Shown one piece after another: positions 16,446 to 25,506 of a DNA stretch of 64,000 bases (position 1 is its first letter; the number at the start of each line of letters is the position of its first letter). The notes under the pieces are model-generated. The model had not been told where the DNA came from. It searched no databases and saw only the letters and a program-made list of their open reading frames with translations. This stretch comes from Deltaproteobacteria bacterium. GTDB taxonomy: Bacteria > Desulfobacterota > Desulfomonilia > Desulfomonilales > Desulfomonilaceae. The translations under genes were made by a program, and so were the position numbers. The DNA is taken from NCBI GenBank assembly GCA_016875095.1, contig VGSG01000006.1, forward strand, positions 1 through 64,000. Reading direction: 5' to 3'.

Positions 16446-17675
16446 ATGACGGACGTGGTTATTGTCTCCGGTTGCCGCACTGCCATCGGGGCTTTCGGAG
16501 GCACGCTGCGTGATATGCATGCTTCAAGAATCGCAAGCGTGGCCATGAAAGAAGCCATAAAGAGAGCCGGAATATCGGTTGATGAAATTGACGATGTTCG
16601 CTTCGGATGCTGCCTCAACCCCACCGATGCCATGAACGTAACGCGCATCGGCGCGCTCATGGCAGGCATACCTGATACGGCGCCCGCGGTCACTATCAAC
16701 CGTGTCTGCATCTCCGGAATGGAGGCCGTGCTCTCCGGCGCGGCCATGATAAAAGCCGGCGTTGTCGACACCATCCTCGCGGGAGGAATCGAACACATGT
16801 CGGGTGTGCCCTTCACAGTCGAGAACGCTCGTTGGGGCATCCGCATGGGCGACTCCACATTCACCGACGCGCTCACCACGGGTCTGCATTGCGGCTCTCA
16901 CATCCTCCCGTACCCGGCGGACGGTCCCGCGGAATCTTTTAGGGGGAAGCCCTATATCATGGGCCACACCGCGGAATTCGTGGCAATGAAGCTGGGGATC
17001 ACCCGAGAAGAACAGGATGAGGTTGCGCTGCGCAGCCACAACAATGTGGAACGCGCGTCCAAGGACGGCTCATTCGCCGATGAAATCGTGCCCATTAGCG
17101 TGCCCCAGAAGAAAGGGGACCCGAAGATATTCGACAAGGACGAGCACTTCCGGCCCGGGCTCACTCTCCAAGACCTGGCCAAACTGCCACCGGCCTTCAT
17201 TCCCAAGACCGGAACCGTCACCGCAGGGAACTCCAGCGGCATCAATGACGGCGCGTCCGCTCTGGTGCTTATGTCCGCGGAAAAGGCCAAAGCCAGAGGG
17301 TTGAACCCCCTGGCACGGATTCGAGCGCAAGGCATGGGCGCGTGTCATCCGACGATCATGGGTTTGAGCCCCGTGCCCGCGGTCAAGAACCTGCTGGACC
17401 GCTCAGGATTCAAGCTGGAAGATTTCGAGCTGATCGAGATCAACGAAGCTTTTGCGGCTCAATACTTGGGCTGCGAGAAAGAGCTGAGCCTGAACCGTGA
17501 GATAACCAACGTTAACGGCTCGGGGATTGGGTTGGGACACCCGGTGGGCTCCACAGGCGCGCGTCTCATCGTGACCCTGACGCACGCTATGAAAAGGCGC
17601 GGTAAGAATCTCGGGTTGGCCACGTTGTGCGGCGGCGGCGGGGTCTCCATGGCCTGCGCGATCGAAATTATTTGA
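16446..17675 (+). CDS. Acetyl-CoA acetyltransferase (thiolase)
   Basis: A 409-residue thiolase condensing or cleaving acyl-CoA. The acyl-accepting Cys88 is in NRVCISGMEAV, the catalytic His lies in GIGLGHPVGSTGAR and the second Cys in LCGGGGVSMACA near the C terminus; NEAFAAQ is also present. AAGGAG lies 11 bases before the ATG. It stands alone without other beta-oxidation genes, so degradative and biosynthetic roles cannot be separated. Confidence 0.94.
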   Translation: MTDVVIVSGCRTAIGAFGGTLRDMHASRIASVAMKEAIKRAGISVDEIDDVRFGCCLNPTDAMNVTRIGALMAGIPDTAPAVTINRVCISGMEAVLSGAAMIKAGVVDTILAGGIEHMSGVPFTVENARWGIRMGDSTFTDALTTGLHCGSHILPYPADGPAESFRGKPYIMGHTAEFVAMKLGITREEQDEVALRSHNNVERASKDGSFADEIVPISVPQKKGDPKIFDKDEHFRPGLTLQDLAKLPPAFIPKTGTVTAGNSSGINDGASALVLMSAEKAKARGLNPLARIRAQGMGACHPTIMGLSPVPAVKNLLDRSGFKLEDFELIEINEAFAAQYLGCEKELSLNREITNVNGSGIGLGHPVGSTGARLIVTLTHAMKRRGKNLGLATLCGGGGVSMACAIEII

Positions 17676-17778
17676 TCCAAACACGGACACTCGTCCGCGC
17701 GCACGGGCGCGCGGGCCCCGGACCTGCTTCTTTGTATGATGTCAGCTCATATCACTTCAGTATGGTGAGAGTTTTTCA

Positions 17779-18129
17779 GTGGCCCCTGGCGGCAAGCCTG
17801 AAAAGAAGATCAGCGCGCGGTCCATCATGATGGACCTCAAGGCGGGCCTCTCCGACAGAGAACTGATGGACAGGTACGGGCTGAGCTTCCAGGGACTGCA
17901 GACCGTCTTCACCCAGCTTATCGCAGCGAACCTCGCTACCGAGGGCTATTTCGAAAAGAGAGCCGTCAAACAGGCCGGCGCTCGACCCACCGAAGAGAAG
18001 GCCGGCACGTGCCCCTATTGTGGGCACACCATGCCCGAGGGGACCAAAAGATGCCCCCGGTGCGGCCAGGACGCGGATGAATGGCTCGATACCGTGGAAT
18101 TGACCAAGATCCTCGAAGGCCACCGCTAA
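17779..18129 (+). CDS. Small protein with C-terminal zinc ribbon
   Basis: A 116-residue protein starting at GTG (17779). The N-terminal half is helical (ISARSIMMDLKAGLSDREL, then MDRYGLSFQGLQTVFTQL), resembling small helix-turn-helix-like modules of delta-proteobacterial proteins. Residues about 78-95 hold a zinc ribbon, CPYCGHTMPEGTKRCPRCG. I do not recognise a named family. It may be a regulator or adaptor and converges on the small membrane protein at 18232. Confidence 0.7.
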   Translation: MAPGGKPEKKISARSIMMDLKAGLSDRELMDRYGLSFQGLQTVFTQLIAANLATEGYFEKRAVKQAGARPTEEKAGTCPYCGHTMPEGTKRCPRCGQDADEWLDTVELTKILEGHR

Positions 18130-18231
18130 CCTTCATATCCGGTGCCATTCCCGCAAAGGCTTTTCTTTTTTGCCTCGGCAGGCGCCGGCGACCCTGCCCG
18201 CGCTTCTAACCGTGAACGATGCGGTTCCCAG

Positions 18232-18450
18232 CTATTTAAAGACTTCCAAGTATTTCACCAGCAACCTGACCGCGAGCAACGCAGCCAGGAACAGAGCCAG
18301 CACGCCGAAGATGATGTGCAGGCGTCTCCCAAGGTCTTTCAGTTTGGCCCCATAGCCCTTCAGGCCCTCGGAGCTACGGTCTCGCAGTACAAACTCCTGG
18401 ATGACTGCCAAGATGAGGAGAAGGAGCGCGACGAGGATCACGTATTTCAT
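18232..18450 (-). CDS. Small two-segment membrane protein
   Basis: A 72-residue protein with two predicted membrane helices: YVILVALLLLILAVIQEFVL near the N terminus and HIIFGVLALFLAALLAVRLLV near the C terminus, separated by a basic loop (KGYGAKLKDLGRR). No family recognised. It is divergent from dapF. Confidence 0.65.
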   Translation of the reverse strand: MKYVILVALLLLILAVIQEFVLRDRSSEGLKGYGAKLKDLGRRLHIIFGVLALFLAALLAVRLLVKYLEVFK

Positions 18451-18524
18451 TGAGCGAATTATCCCACGGGCCTGTGCGGCTTCGCAAGGTTGCCTACCCG
18501 CTCAAAATGGACTACATTGCCGCT

Positions 18525-19373
18525 ATGGAAATCGCCTTTCAAAAGATGCACGGGACCATGAACGATTTCGTGGTCATGCACGACTTCACCGACACGCTTC
18601 GGTTCTCTCCTGAACAGGTGCGGAGAATCTGCGACCGCCGCGCGGGCGTGGGCGGTGACGGCGTCATCGTGGTGCGCAATTCTTCCGACGCGGATTTCTT
18701 CATGGACTATATCAACGCGGACGGCTCCCTAGCGGAGATGTGCGGGAACGGTATCCGTTGCCTGGCCAAGTATATCTTTGACAACGGGCTGACCGATAAG
18801 AAGGTCCTTCCGGTCGAAACGCGGGCCGGCGTAAAGACTGTCGAACTTTTGCCCGGTGATGATGGAAAGGTTCAGCGAGTTCGGGTGGATATGGGAGGAC
18901 CCATCTTTTCAGCCCAGGAAATCCCAGTCAACCTGGAGACTGACGGGAGCCCCATACTCGAGCATCGGATCGAGGTGGAAGGGCGAGTTTTCTTTGCGGC
19001 AATCCTCTCAATGGGGAATCCTCACTGCGTGATCATCCTGGACGAGGATGTGGAACCGCTCCCTCGCCGTTACGGACCTCTCCTTGAGCGCCACGCGCTC
19101 TTTCCTGCTCGCGCGAATGTGGAGTTCGTCAGGGTTGCGGGGGGAGACCGCCTGATCATGCGAGTGTGGGAACGCGGAAGCGGCGAGACGTTTGCATGTG
19201 GCACGGGCGCGTGCGCGACTGCGGTTGCGGCTGCTCTGAAAGGGTTTGTCCGGAAGAGCTGCGTGGTGTCGCTCCTGGGCGGCGATCTGGAAATAGAATG
19301 GAAAGGCATAAATAATCCGGTGATTATGACCGGTGATGTAGAAAAAACCTTCCAGGGATCATTAACCATCTGA
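18525..19373 (+). CDS. dapF: Diaminopimelate epimerase
   Basis: Converts LL- to meso-diaminopimelate for lysine and peptidoglycan. From the ATG at 18525 the protein has 282 residues and starts MEIAFQKMHGTMNDFVV as the family does; an in-frame ATG at 18507 would add six residues. Both active-site cysteines are visible, in LAEMCGNGIRCLAKY and GETFACGTGACATAVAA, with GNPHCVI and ERGSGE between. Diagnostic and full length. Confidence 0.95.
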   Translation: MEIAFQKMHGTMNDFVVMHDFTDTLRFSPEQVRRICDRRAGVGGDGVIVVRNSSDADFFMDYINADGSLAEMCGNGIRCLAKYIFDNGLTDKKVLPVETRAGVKTVELLPGDDGKVQRVRVDMGGPIFSAQEIPVNLETDGSPILEHRIEVEGRVFFAAILSMGNPHCVIILDEDVEPLPRRYGPLLERHALFPARANVEFVRVAGGDRLIMRVWERGSGETFACGTGACATAVAAALKGFVRKSCVVSLLGGDLEIEWKGINNPVIMTGDVEKTFQGSLTI

Positions 19374-19545
19374 ATCTACAACTTTATTCATCTTGACTTT
19401 TCCGGCGGCCTGGACTAAGAACTCTCGCACCCCGGTGGAAAATCCCAACGGGGCCTGAAACCAACTCGGTTCCCCTTCTTCTTTCGATGAGGGGAGAGAC
19501 GTGGGATTCATCCCATTCCTGACCATCCACTGGAGGTCTTCTCCC

Positions 19546-19977
19546 GTGAAAAGAGCACATTCTGCGGCCGGATTCACTGTGCTGGAGATGGTCTGCGCGG
19601 TCTTGATCGTCACCGCGCTGGCCGTCATATACTTCCTGATGATGGATTCGTACAAGGATCGTCGGTCCAGTGAAGTTGCGGCAAAGGTGCTGATGCAGTC
19701 AGCCCGCGTGGAAGAGGAGTTTTTTGCCAAGGAGCACCGGTACTTCGACGCGGAAGTCGCGGGCTCGGGCGGAGAGACATATCTGGTTACGCCGACGGGT
19801 GAAAAGAGTTCCGTTGTGGTCCCCTCGAACGTGATCTTGAGCCTCAGAGCTGTGGGTCCGGATAAGACCGCGTTTGTGGGCAGTTCGTTTTATACCGGCG
19901 GTAAGGTGCTCCATCGGTACGATTCCCGAACGGGAAAGATGACCACCGCATCTCGCACTCAGGATGAGACCGGATGA
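19546..19977 (+). CDS. Type IV pilin-like (pseudopilin) protein
   Basis: A 143-residue protein from GTG at 19546, preceded by GGAGG. It begins with a short basic leader MKRAHSAAG followed by the prepilin signature FTVLEMVCAVLIVTALAVIY, with cleavage expected between Gly and Phe and Glu at mature position 5. The remainder has features of a minor pilin head (FFAKEHRYFDAEVAGSGG...YLVTP). The prepilin peptidase and assembly genes are elsewhere. Its stop overlaps the next start (ATGA), so the two are translationally coupled. Confidence 0.75.
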   Translation: MKRAHSAAGFTVLEMVCAVLIVTALAVIYFLMMDSYKDRRSSEVAAKVLMQSARVEEEFFAKEHRYFDAEVAGSGGETYLVTPTGEKSSVVVPSNVILSLRAVGPDKTAFVGSSFYTGGKVLHRYDSRTGKMTTASRTQDETG

Positions 19978-20459
19978 AATCGTCTGTTGCGTTGCGGATT
20001 AAGCGAAATGAGACCGTTGTGGTGGCCGCGACCATTGCGGTGGTCTTCGCGGCGGCCATGGGTCTGGTCGCGTGGATGCTGCGCAGCTCCATGATAGCCC
20101 CGCCATATGAGGCTCTCGCGGCCGATGATCTGAAGCGGGTTTTCGCCACGGCATACCTGAGGCATAGGGAAGACGACGGAAAACCGTATCTGAAGATCGA
20201 AATCCACAACGGGACACTTTGGTGGATCAAGAAGGTGGAATTCGAATTTGAAGGCGTCCGATACTCGCTGACAGATCCTCTGGTTTTCCAACCCATGCAC
20301 TATGGAGCGCTGCGGTGTCCGCTCGCCAGAGAGCCTGCTGAAGCTACCAAGAGGGAGTACGATATCAAGATCCTCAAAGCGGTGGGATACCCGCCCGCGG
20401 AACCGCAAATCGACCGCCGTATCAAGAAGATGGCGGGACGCGCGGACAGAAGTTCTTGA
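19974..20459 (+). CDS. Hypothetical single-pass membrane protein coupled to the pilin-like gene
   Basis: A 161-residue protein with one N-terminal membrane helix (VVVAATIAVVFAAAMGLVAWML) and a soluble domain that looks beta-rich (YLKIEIHNGTLWWIKKVEFEFEGV). No family recognised. Its start overlaps the stop of the pilin-like gene by four bases. It could be an accessory of that pilin, but this rests on context only. Confidence 0.6.
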   Translation: MKSSVALRIKRNETVVVAATIAVVFAAAMGLVAWMLRSSMIAPPYEALAADDLKRVFATAYLRHREDDGKPYLKIEIHNGTLWWIKKVEFEFEGVRYSLTDPLVFQPMHYGALRCPLAREPAEATKREYDIKILKAVGYPPAEPQIDRRIKKMAGRADRSS

Positions 20460-20674
20460 TTCCAACCGGGAGCGACCCCTTCCCTCTTTCCACATCCTCG
20501 TTGAATGACGCGAGTCCTTTCGATAGAATTATTTTTATGATTCACTGATTTCTATCAATTCAGTCTCACTTTCACGCACGGAGGGGGTTGAGCCTTCCTG
20601 CGGGCGCACATACTGCGCGCGGCCCCTGACACATCGCTCAGGCGCGGGGTGAGTAATCGTTCTAGGAGGCTAAC

Positions 20675-21970
20675 ATGCAGCTACCAGTGGGTATTTCGGC
20701 GAGCGATTTCAATAGAGCCCTGGATATAGGACGCCCGCCCAATGCGGTAAAACTCTTCCCCAACTCGAAGGCGCTCCTGGTTAGCGGCAAGGCTATTGAC
20801 CGCGCCATGATCAGGAAAGGGCACGCGATTGCCATCGCGGCCAGTGTCCGGAACTCATTCGCGGCGAGAGGCGCCCTGAGAGCAGCCCAGCGCGCCAACG
20901 CGGCCATTCTGATCGAGATTGCCAAGTCCGAGGGTGGAGCAAACGCCTACTGCGACGTGAGCCTCTGGAATATGGCCAGGCTCGTCGATTCCATTTGTAA
21001 TGAACTTGGCATCACTGTGCCCGTTGCGATCCACGCCGATCATTACGGAATCAAGGGCGGGAATGATGTCCAGGCCGCGAAGGTGGAGATCCCGTCACTC
21101 TTCGACGCGGGAGTCACCTCGATCGCAATTGATGCTTCTCATCTGCCTGACGACGAGAACCTGCTCGCGAGCATCGAACTGAGCAAGTATTTCCCCTCAT
21201 GGGCAGGATACGAGACCGAAGTAGGCGAAATAAAAGGAAAAGAGGGGCTTTCCACGGTGGATGAAGCCCTCTTCCTGGTGCGGGGCCTCAATGCGCACAA
21301 AATCTTCCCGGACTGGATTGCTCTCAACAACGGCACGACCCACGGAATCGAGGCCACCGGCGGCGGCATCCAGGTCGAGCTCACCTCGGAGATTCACCGG
21401 GCCTTGGAACCCTATCGGGTGTCCGGCGCGCAACACGGGACATCCGGGAATAATTACGACAAGCTCAGAAATATTGCGGCTAAGACTCACACGACCAAGG
21501 CCAACGTGGCCACCGCGCTCCAAATGGTTTCCTGGGGCGTCAAGGTGAATGAATTCGGGAACGCGGAGCTGGATTCAGACGGCAACTTCATCAAGATGAC
21601 GGACCAGGGCGTGCCGGAAGACGTTTGGCGGGAAATGGTCGGATACGCGCAAAAACAGGGCTGGAAGAGCGGCGATTTCAAGAAGCTGAACCGACCCTTC
21701 GAGAACAAGCTGTTGGGTCTCTCCGCGGACGTGCGTGAACGGATGACTCAAGCTGTTGAGGATTTCGTGCATCACTTGATTGTCAATGTTCTTAACGGCC
21801 ACGAAACCGCAGGATTGGCCATCGAAGAAATCCTCAAGGCCGGCTCGTACGATCTCGGCCCAAAAGTAGGCCGGATTGAAGACCCAGCGGAATGGACCGA
21901 AGCCAAGATACGAGAAAAGGCGAAATCGATTACCTCGGACAAAGGACCGGAAGGAGATTTTTCAGACTGA
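20675..21970 (+). CDS. fba: Class II fructose-bisphosphate aldolase family protein (long form)
   Basis: Zinc-dependent aldolase of glycolysis/gluconeogenesis, 431 residues, longer than the 280-360 of common class II enzymes. The zinc motif appears as VAIHADHYG (H120, D122, H123), followed by DASHLPDDEN, GYETEVGEI (metal and substrate region), ALNNGTTHG and SGAQHGTSGNN. GGAGG precedes the ATG. The 215-base leader region upstream holds an AT-rich stretch (20524-20540) but no promoter I can fix. Confidence 0.85.
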   Translation: MQLPVGISASDFNRALDIGRPPNAVKLFPNSKALLVSGKAIDRAMIRKGHAIAIAASVRNSFAARGALRAAQRANAAILIEIAKSEGGANAYCDVSLWNMARLVDSICNELGITVPVAIHADHYGIKGGNDVQAAKVEIPSLFDAGVTSIAIDASHLPDDENLLASIELSKYFPSWAGYETEVGEIKGKEGLSTVDEALFLVRGLNAHKIFPDWIALNNGTTHGIEATGGGIQVELTSEIHRALEPYRVSGAQHGTSGNNYDKLRNIAAKTHTTKANVATALQMVSWGVKVNEFGNAELDSDGNFIKMTDQGVPEDVWREMVGYAQKQGWKSGDFKKLNRPFENKLLGLSADVRERMTQAVEDFVHHLIVNVLNGHETAGLAIEEILKAGSYDLGPKVGRIEDPAEWTEAKIREKAKSITSDKGPEGDFSD

Positions 21971-22102
21971 CAGAGCCCCGCATTGAAGCAATCGACCTGG
22001 AAATGGTCGGCAGGGACGCCGGCCCCTACCGTTTTCCTTCAGGCGCGGGCTGTCCAAGAAGCCATGCATTTTGACAACCGGTATAACTGACTTTTTCGGA
22101 GG

Positions 22103-23029
22103 TTACTCCTTAAACAAGGGAAATGCGCTAATGGCCGAATGTTTGGTGCGTGTGTCTGACAGACGATGATGTGCTGGCGGAGAGTGATCTGTTTTTCTTT
22201 CCACTTGACCGCATGCGTGCTCGAAGTACTCGCGGTCTATCTCAAAGCCGACGAACGAAATCTCGAGGTCCGTGCACGCCAATGCGGTGTTGCCCAGACC
22301 CATAAAAGGATCCAAGACTAGATTCACTTTGGAAAGCCCGTGGAGCCGGATGCACATCTCCGCCAATCGCGGAGGGAAGCTGGCCGGATGAGGCCGATCC
22401 TTCAACCTTGAGACAATGGTCTTGTAGGGGACAAACCAGGTGTTTCCGCGACATCGAAGGTCTTTCCCCGCGGATTTCCACCGCGTGATGTTGGACTTGT
22501 GTTTGTACGGTACTCCTACGGCAAGCCGGTCCAGTTGCGCATCCCCGCTTGCCGTGAAATGGAAGATGTACTCATGAGCATCGGAAATGTACCGACGGCT
22601 GTTGATCGGCTTGATATGTCCTACGATTACGTCCTCGCTTAGGCCGTGATCGTCGCCGTTGCTGGCCGCGTCAATCGCGATTGATTTGATCCAGTGGATG
22701 GTGTTCTGGAGGTGGAACACCTTCCGGAGACGCAGCGCAACTTCCAGAGGGCCCCATGGATCTTTCGGTTTACCGCCTACGTTCAGAAAGAGGGAGCCGT
22801 ACGGAGAGAGAACTCGTTTCACCTTGGTCGCCCATTCTTCCATCCAGTTCAGGTACTGGCTGCGACCGATGGTGTCGTCGTAGGACCCGTAATTCACGCC
22901 GATATTGTACGGAGGCGAGGTTACTACCACGTCGACGCTCTGCTCTCGCATCCGGTCCATGCCCTGGAAGCAGTCCTCCGCCCAGAGTGTGATTGTTGTG
23001 GAATTGGTCTGGACCACCCTGTGTGACAT
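22103..23029 (-). CDS. Site-specific DNA methyltransferase, beta class (N6-A or N4-C)
   Basis: A 308-residue amino-methyltransferase. The catalytic motif TSPPYN (residues 37-42) comes before the AdoMet motif DPFMGLGNTALA near residue 240, the beta-class order. No restriction endonuclease or specificity subunit adjoins it, so it looks like an orphan regulatory methyltransferase or a remnant of a restriction system. The site modified cannot be deduced. Confidence 0.88.
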   Translation of the reverse strand: MSHRVVQTNSTTITLWAEDCFQGMDRMREQSVDVVVTSPPYNIGVNYGSYDDTIGRSQYLNWMEEWATKVKRVLSPYGSLFLNVGGKPKDPWGPLEVALRLRKVFHLQNTIHWIKSIAIDAASNGDDHGLSEDVIVGHIKPINSRRYISDAHEYIFHFTASGDAQLDRLAVGVPYKHKSNITRWKSAGKDLRCRGNTWFVPYKTIVSRLKDRPHPASFPPRLAEMCIRLHGLSKVNLVLDPFMGLGNTALACTDLEISFVGFEIDREYFEHACGQVERKTDHSPPAHHRLSDTRTKHSAISAFPLFKE

Positions 23030-23200
23030 GATGGATGTTACCGGTCTCGGATCATTGGGCTGCCTTGGATTGTGGCATTAGCAGAACGTCCACTTGTGCA
23101 TGTCACCGTGCTCACGACGATCGGCGGTTTCGATCCGCATACTCGCGAAACGCGGCGGAGCAGTTTGCCAAAAACATGAAGCCTTTTGAAATGGGGCCCG

Positions 23201-23235
23201 GGGAAACCCTTTTCTACCGAGAAAAGGGTTCTCCC
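23201..23235 (-). terminator. Hairpin downstream of purE
   Basis: Arms of 11 bases, 23205-23215 and 23220-23230, are perfectly complementary around a 4-base loop, with a further partial GGG/CCC extension. It lies 29 bases after the purE stop on the minus strand. The following T-run is short (TTTCCCC), so termination strength is uncertain. Confidence 0.45.
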
Positions 23236-23263
23236 GGAAGGACTTCGCAAGAGATCGATGTGC

Positions 23264-23761
23264 TCAGGCCCTTTCCACCCGCGAGGCCTTCTCTTCGACC
23301 TCTCTAGCCTGTTCTTTTCGGTATTGTATGACTTTTTCACGCAGCGAGTCATCAAAACACGCGAGGATCTGGACTGCGAGCAGTCCTGCGTTCTTTGCCC
23401 CGGCGCTGCCGAGGCCCATGCACGCTACGGGAATTCCTCCGGGCATCTGGACCGTGGAAAGAAGCGCATCCAGTCCTTTGAGCGAGGAGGAATCCATGGG
23501 AACACCGATCACGGGGATCACCGTATGAGCCGCAAGAAAGCCCCCGAGATGAGCCGCCATGCCCGCGGCCGCGATGAGCGCCTTCCAACCCTCTCGTTCC
23601 GCGCGTTCGGCCAGTTCGGCCACGCGTTTCGGCGTGCGGTGAGCAGAAGCCACTGTCATGAAGTACGGAACGCCGAATTGGTCCAAGATTTCCGCAGCCT
23701 TCTTCATGACCGAAAGGTCCGAGTCACTCCCCATTACAATGCCGACCTGGATCTCTTTCAT
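23264..23761 (-). CDS. purE: N5-carboxyaminoimidazole ribonucleotide mutase
   Basis: Purine synthesis enzyme, 165 residues. The N-terminal IVMGSDSDLSVMKKA, SAHRTPKRV, IAAAGMAAHLGG and GLDALLSTVQMPGGIPVA segments are all diagnostic for PurE. It follows the IMP cyclohydrolase gene after 27 bases and closes the minus-strand run that begins at ndk. Confidence 0.96.
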   Translation of the reverse strand: MKEIQVGIVMGSDSDLSVMKKAAEILDQFGVPYFMTVASAHRTPKRVAELAERAEREGWKALIAAAGMAAHLGGFLAAHTVIPVIGVPMDSSSLKGLDALLSTVQMPGGIPVACMGLGSAGAKNAGLLAVQILACFDDSLREKVIQYRKEQAREVEEKASRVERA

Positions 23762-23788
23762 TTTGCCTGATATCTCCGGCCACGCTCT

Positions 23789-24391
23789 TTACCGGGAACG
23801 GGCCGCGGATTCCAGATACCGCGAAATCGCGGCGTCATACTCGTGGGTGAGTTTGAAAACCTTCCTCGCCAGGCGGAAGTTTGTCTCCTCCGACACCGAT
23901 CCGCCGGAGCGAGCCATCTCCTCTTGCACTACCGCGTAGTCAGCCGGATCGGTAATCACGGTCACCAAGGGATAGTTCTTAGCCGCAGCCCTGAGAAGCG
24001 TGGGACCTCCGATGTCGATGTTCTCCACCGCGTCAGCCAGGGCGCAACCCGGTCGAGCCACGGTCTTTTCGAACGCGTACAGGTTGACCACAACCATATC
24101 AATGGGGACGATCCCGTGCTTTTCCATTGCCGCCGCGTGCTCGGGATTGGAGCGTATCCCGAGTATCCCGCCGTGAATTTTCGGATGCAGCGTCTTGACG
24201 CGGCCGTCGAGCATTTCCGGAAATCCTGTGAACGCAGAAACTTCCGTTATGGGTATGCCTGCCTGAGCCAGGGCTTTCGCGGTGCCGCCGGTGGAAAGGA
24301 TCTGAACTCCAAACCCGGCCAACGCTTTTCCCAGCTCTTCTATTCCGGTCTTGTCCGTCACGCTGATCAGAGCTCGTGCGATTTTGCCCAT
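23789..24391 (-). CDS. purH: IMP cyclohydrolase, single-domain PurH (N-terminal domain only)
   Basis: A 200-residue protein matching only the MGS-like IMP cyclohydrolase half of Pur[47 protein letters not shown] and [19 protein letters not shown]. The AICAR formyltransferase half is absent; the frame ends normally at residue 200, followed by 27 bases and purE, so this is not a truncation. Split PurH functions are known in some anaerobes. I chose the ATG at 24391; the frame extends to a TTG at 24454. Confidence 0.9.
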   Translation of the reverse strand: MGKIARALISVTDKTGIEELGKALAGFGVQILSTGGTAKALAQAGIPITEVSAFTGFPEMLDGRVKTLHPKIHGGILGIRSNPEHAAAMEKHGIVPIDMVVVNLYAFEKTVARPGCALADAVENIDIGGPTLLRAAAKNYPLVTVITDPADYAVVQEEMARSGGSVSEETNFRLARKVFKLTHEYDAAISRYLESAARSR

Positions 24392-24492
24392 TCCTTTACC
24401 CGCATACGAAAGAGCTTCTCTCCTGCTTCGGAAGACGATCTCCCGGCCGTCCAATTCGAGTCTTTACCATACGCGGCCGCTTCCTGCTCGAG

Positions 24493-25506
24493 TTATCCGG
24501 CCGCTTCTTTGGTGGGCGCCTTGGATTTATCCTTGCGGATTGCTTCGATTCGTTCCTCCGCCTCTTTCCCAAGCGGCCCGGTCGGATCCATGTTTTTGAT
24601 CATTTCGAGCTTCTTCAAGCCGTCAGCCACCTTTCCCGTCTCGATCAGGGTGACCCCCATCTGGAAGTGCGCGGGTTGATAATCAGGATCCATGGTCAGA
24701 ATCTTCTTGAAAATCCTGACCGCCTCGTCGTGCTCTTTTTGTCGTGTCAGAATTAACCCGATTTGCAGGTGCGCTTCTTTGAACTTGGGATCTATCTTGA
24801 TGGCCTTGCGATAGTTTTCAAGGGCTTTGGCGTACTGTTTCTGGCTCTCGTAGCAAAACGCCAGGTTATAAAGCGCCATGACATTCTGATCGTCGGCCGA
24901 CACGGCCTTCTGGTAGTACTGGATGGCCTTCTCCGGTTGGCCTTTCTGGAAATAGGCCATACCCAGATTGTACAGGGCTTTTTCGGGGGTCCCGTACAAC
25001 GGGTCTTGCAGGCATTTCTCAAACTGCTCGATCGCTTGGTCGTACTGTGCTTTGACCAGGTACACAGTCCCCAGATTGTTGCGAGCCTCCGTGAGTTTCG
25101 GCTCCAGCTTCAATGCCCTGTCATACTGCTCGATCGCCTGGTCGTACATTCCTTTCTGCTGGTACGCCAGCCCCAGGGCGTGTTCTACGTCCGGGTTGAC
25201 CGGATCGAGTTCATGCGCGGCGAGTAGCTCCTTGAGGGCCTGGGGCGTCTTGCCTTCCTGGAGATACAGAGCGCCCGCCTTATAGTGGACTTCGACCTTT
25301 TTCCTGGTCGATTCGGAAGTCATCGCCTTCTGAGGGACGCATCCCCAGATCAGGCTGGTGACCAGGAGCGCGGCCACAGCCATTGCCGGCGCGCTCCGGG
25401 GCCCGCACGTCTGAGAGCATTTCACGCGTGAAGTGGTCTGATGCGAAGTCATGGCCTTACGAGTTTCGCTCTTTTGATTGCCCGGGTTAAGGATTGCCTT
25501 GCTCAT
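24493..25506 (-). CDS. TPR-repeat protein, probable pilus-assembly/PilW-like lipoprotein
   Basis: A 337-residue protein with a hydrophobic N-terminal stretch MAVAALLVTSLIWGC that ends in a possible lipobox Cys, then about seven tetratricopeptide repeats (from VEHALGLAYQQKGMYDQAIEQ to YQPAHFQMGVTLIETG). Such lipoproteins scaffold multiprotein assemblies; PilW/PilF for type IV pili is the closest named type but this is not certain. The ATG at 25506 overlaps the stop of the upstream gene by four bases; an internal ATG at 25452 is an alternative. Confidence 0.75.
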   Translation of the reverse strand: MSKAILNPGNQKSETRKAMTSHQTTSRVKCSQTCGPRSAPAMAVAALLVTSLIWGCVPQKAMTSESTRKKVEVHYKAGALYLQEGKTPQALKELLAAHELDPVNPDVEHALGLAYQQKGMYDQAIEQYDRALKLEPKLTEARNNLGTVYLVKAQYDQAIEQFEKCLQDPLYGTPEKALYNLGMAYFQKGQPEKAIQYYQKAVSADDQNVMALYNLAFCYESQKQYAKALENYRKAIKIDPKFKEAHLQIGLILTRQKEHDEAVRIFKKILTMDPDYQPAHFQMGVTLIETGKVADGLKKLEMIKNMDPTGPLGKEAEERIEAIRKDKSKAPTKEAAG

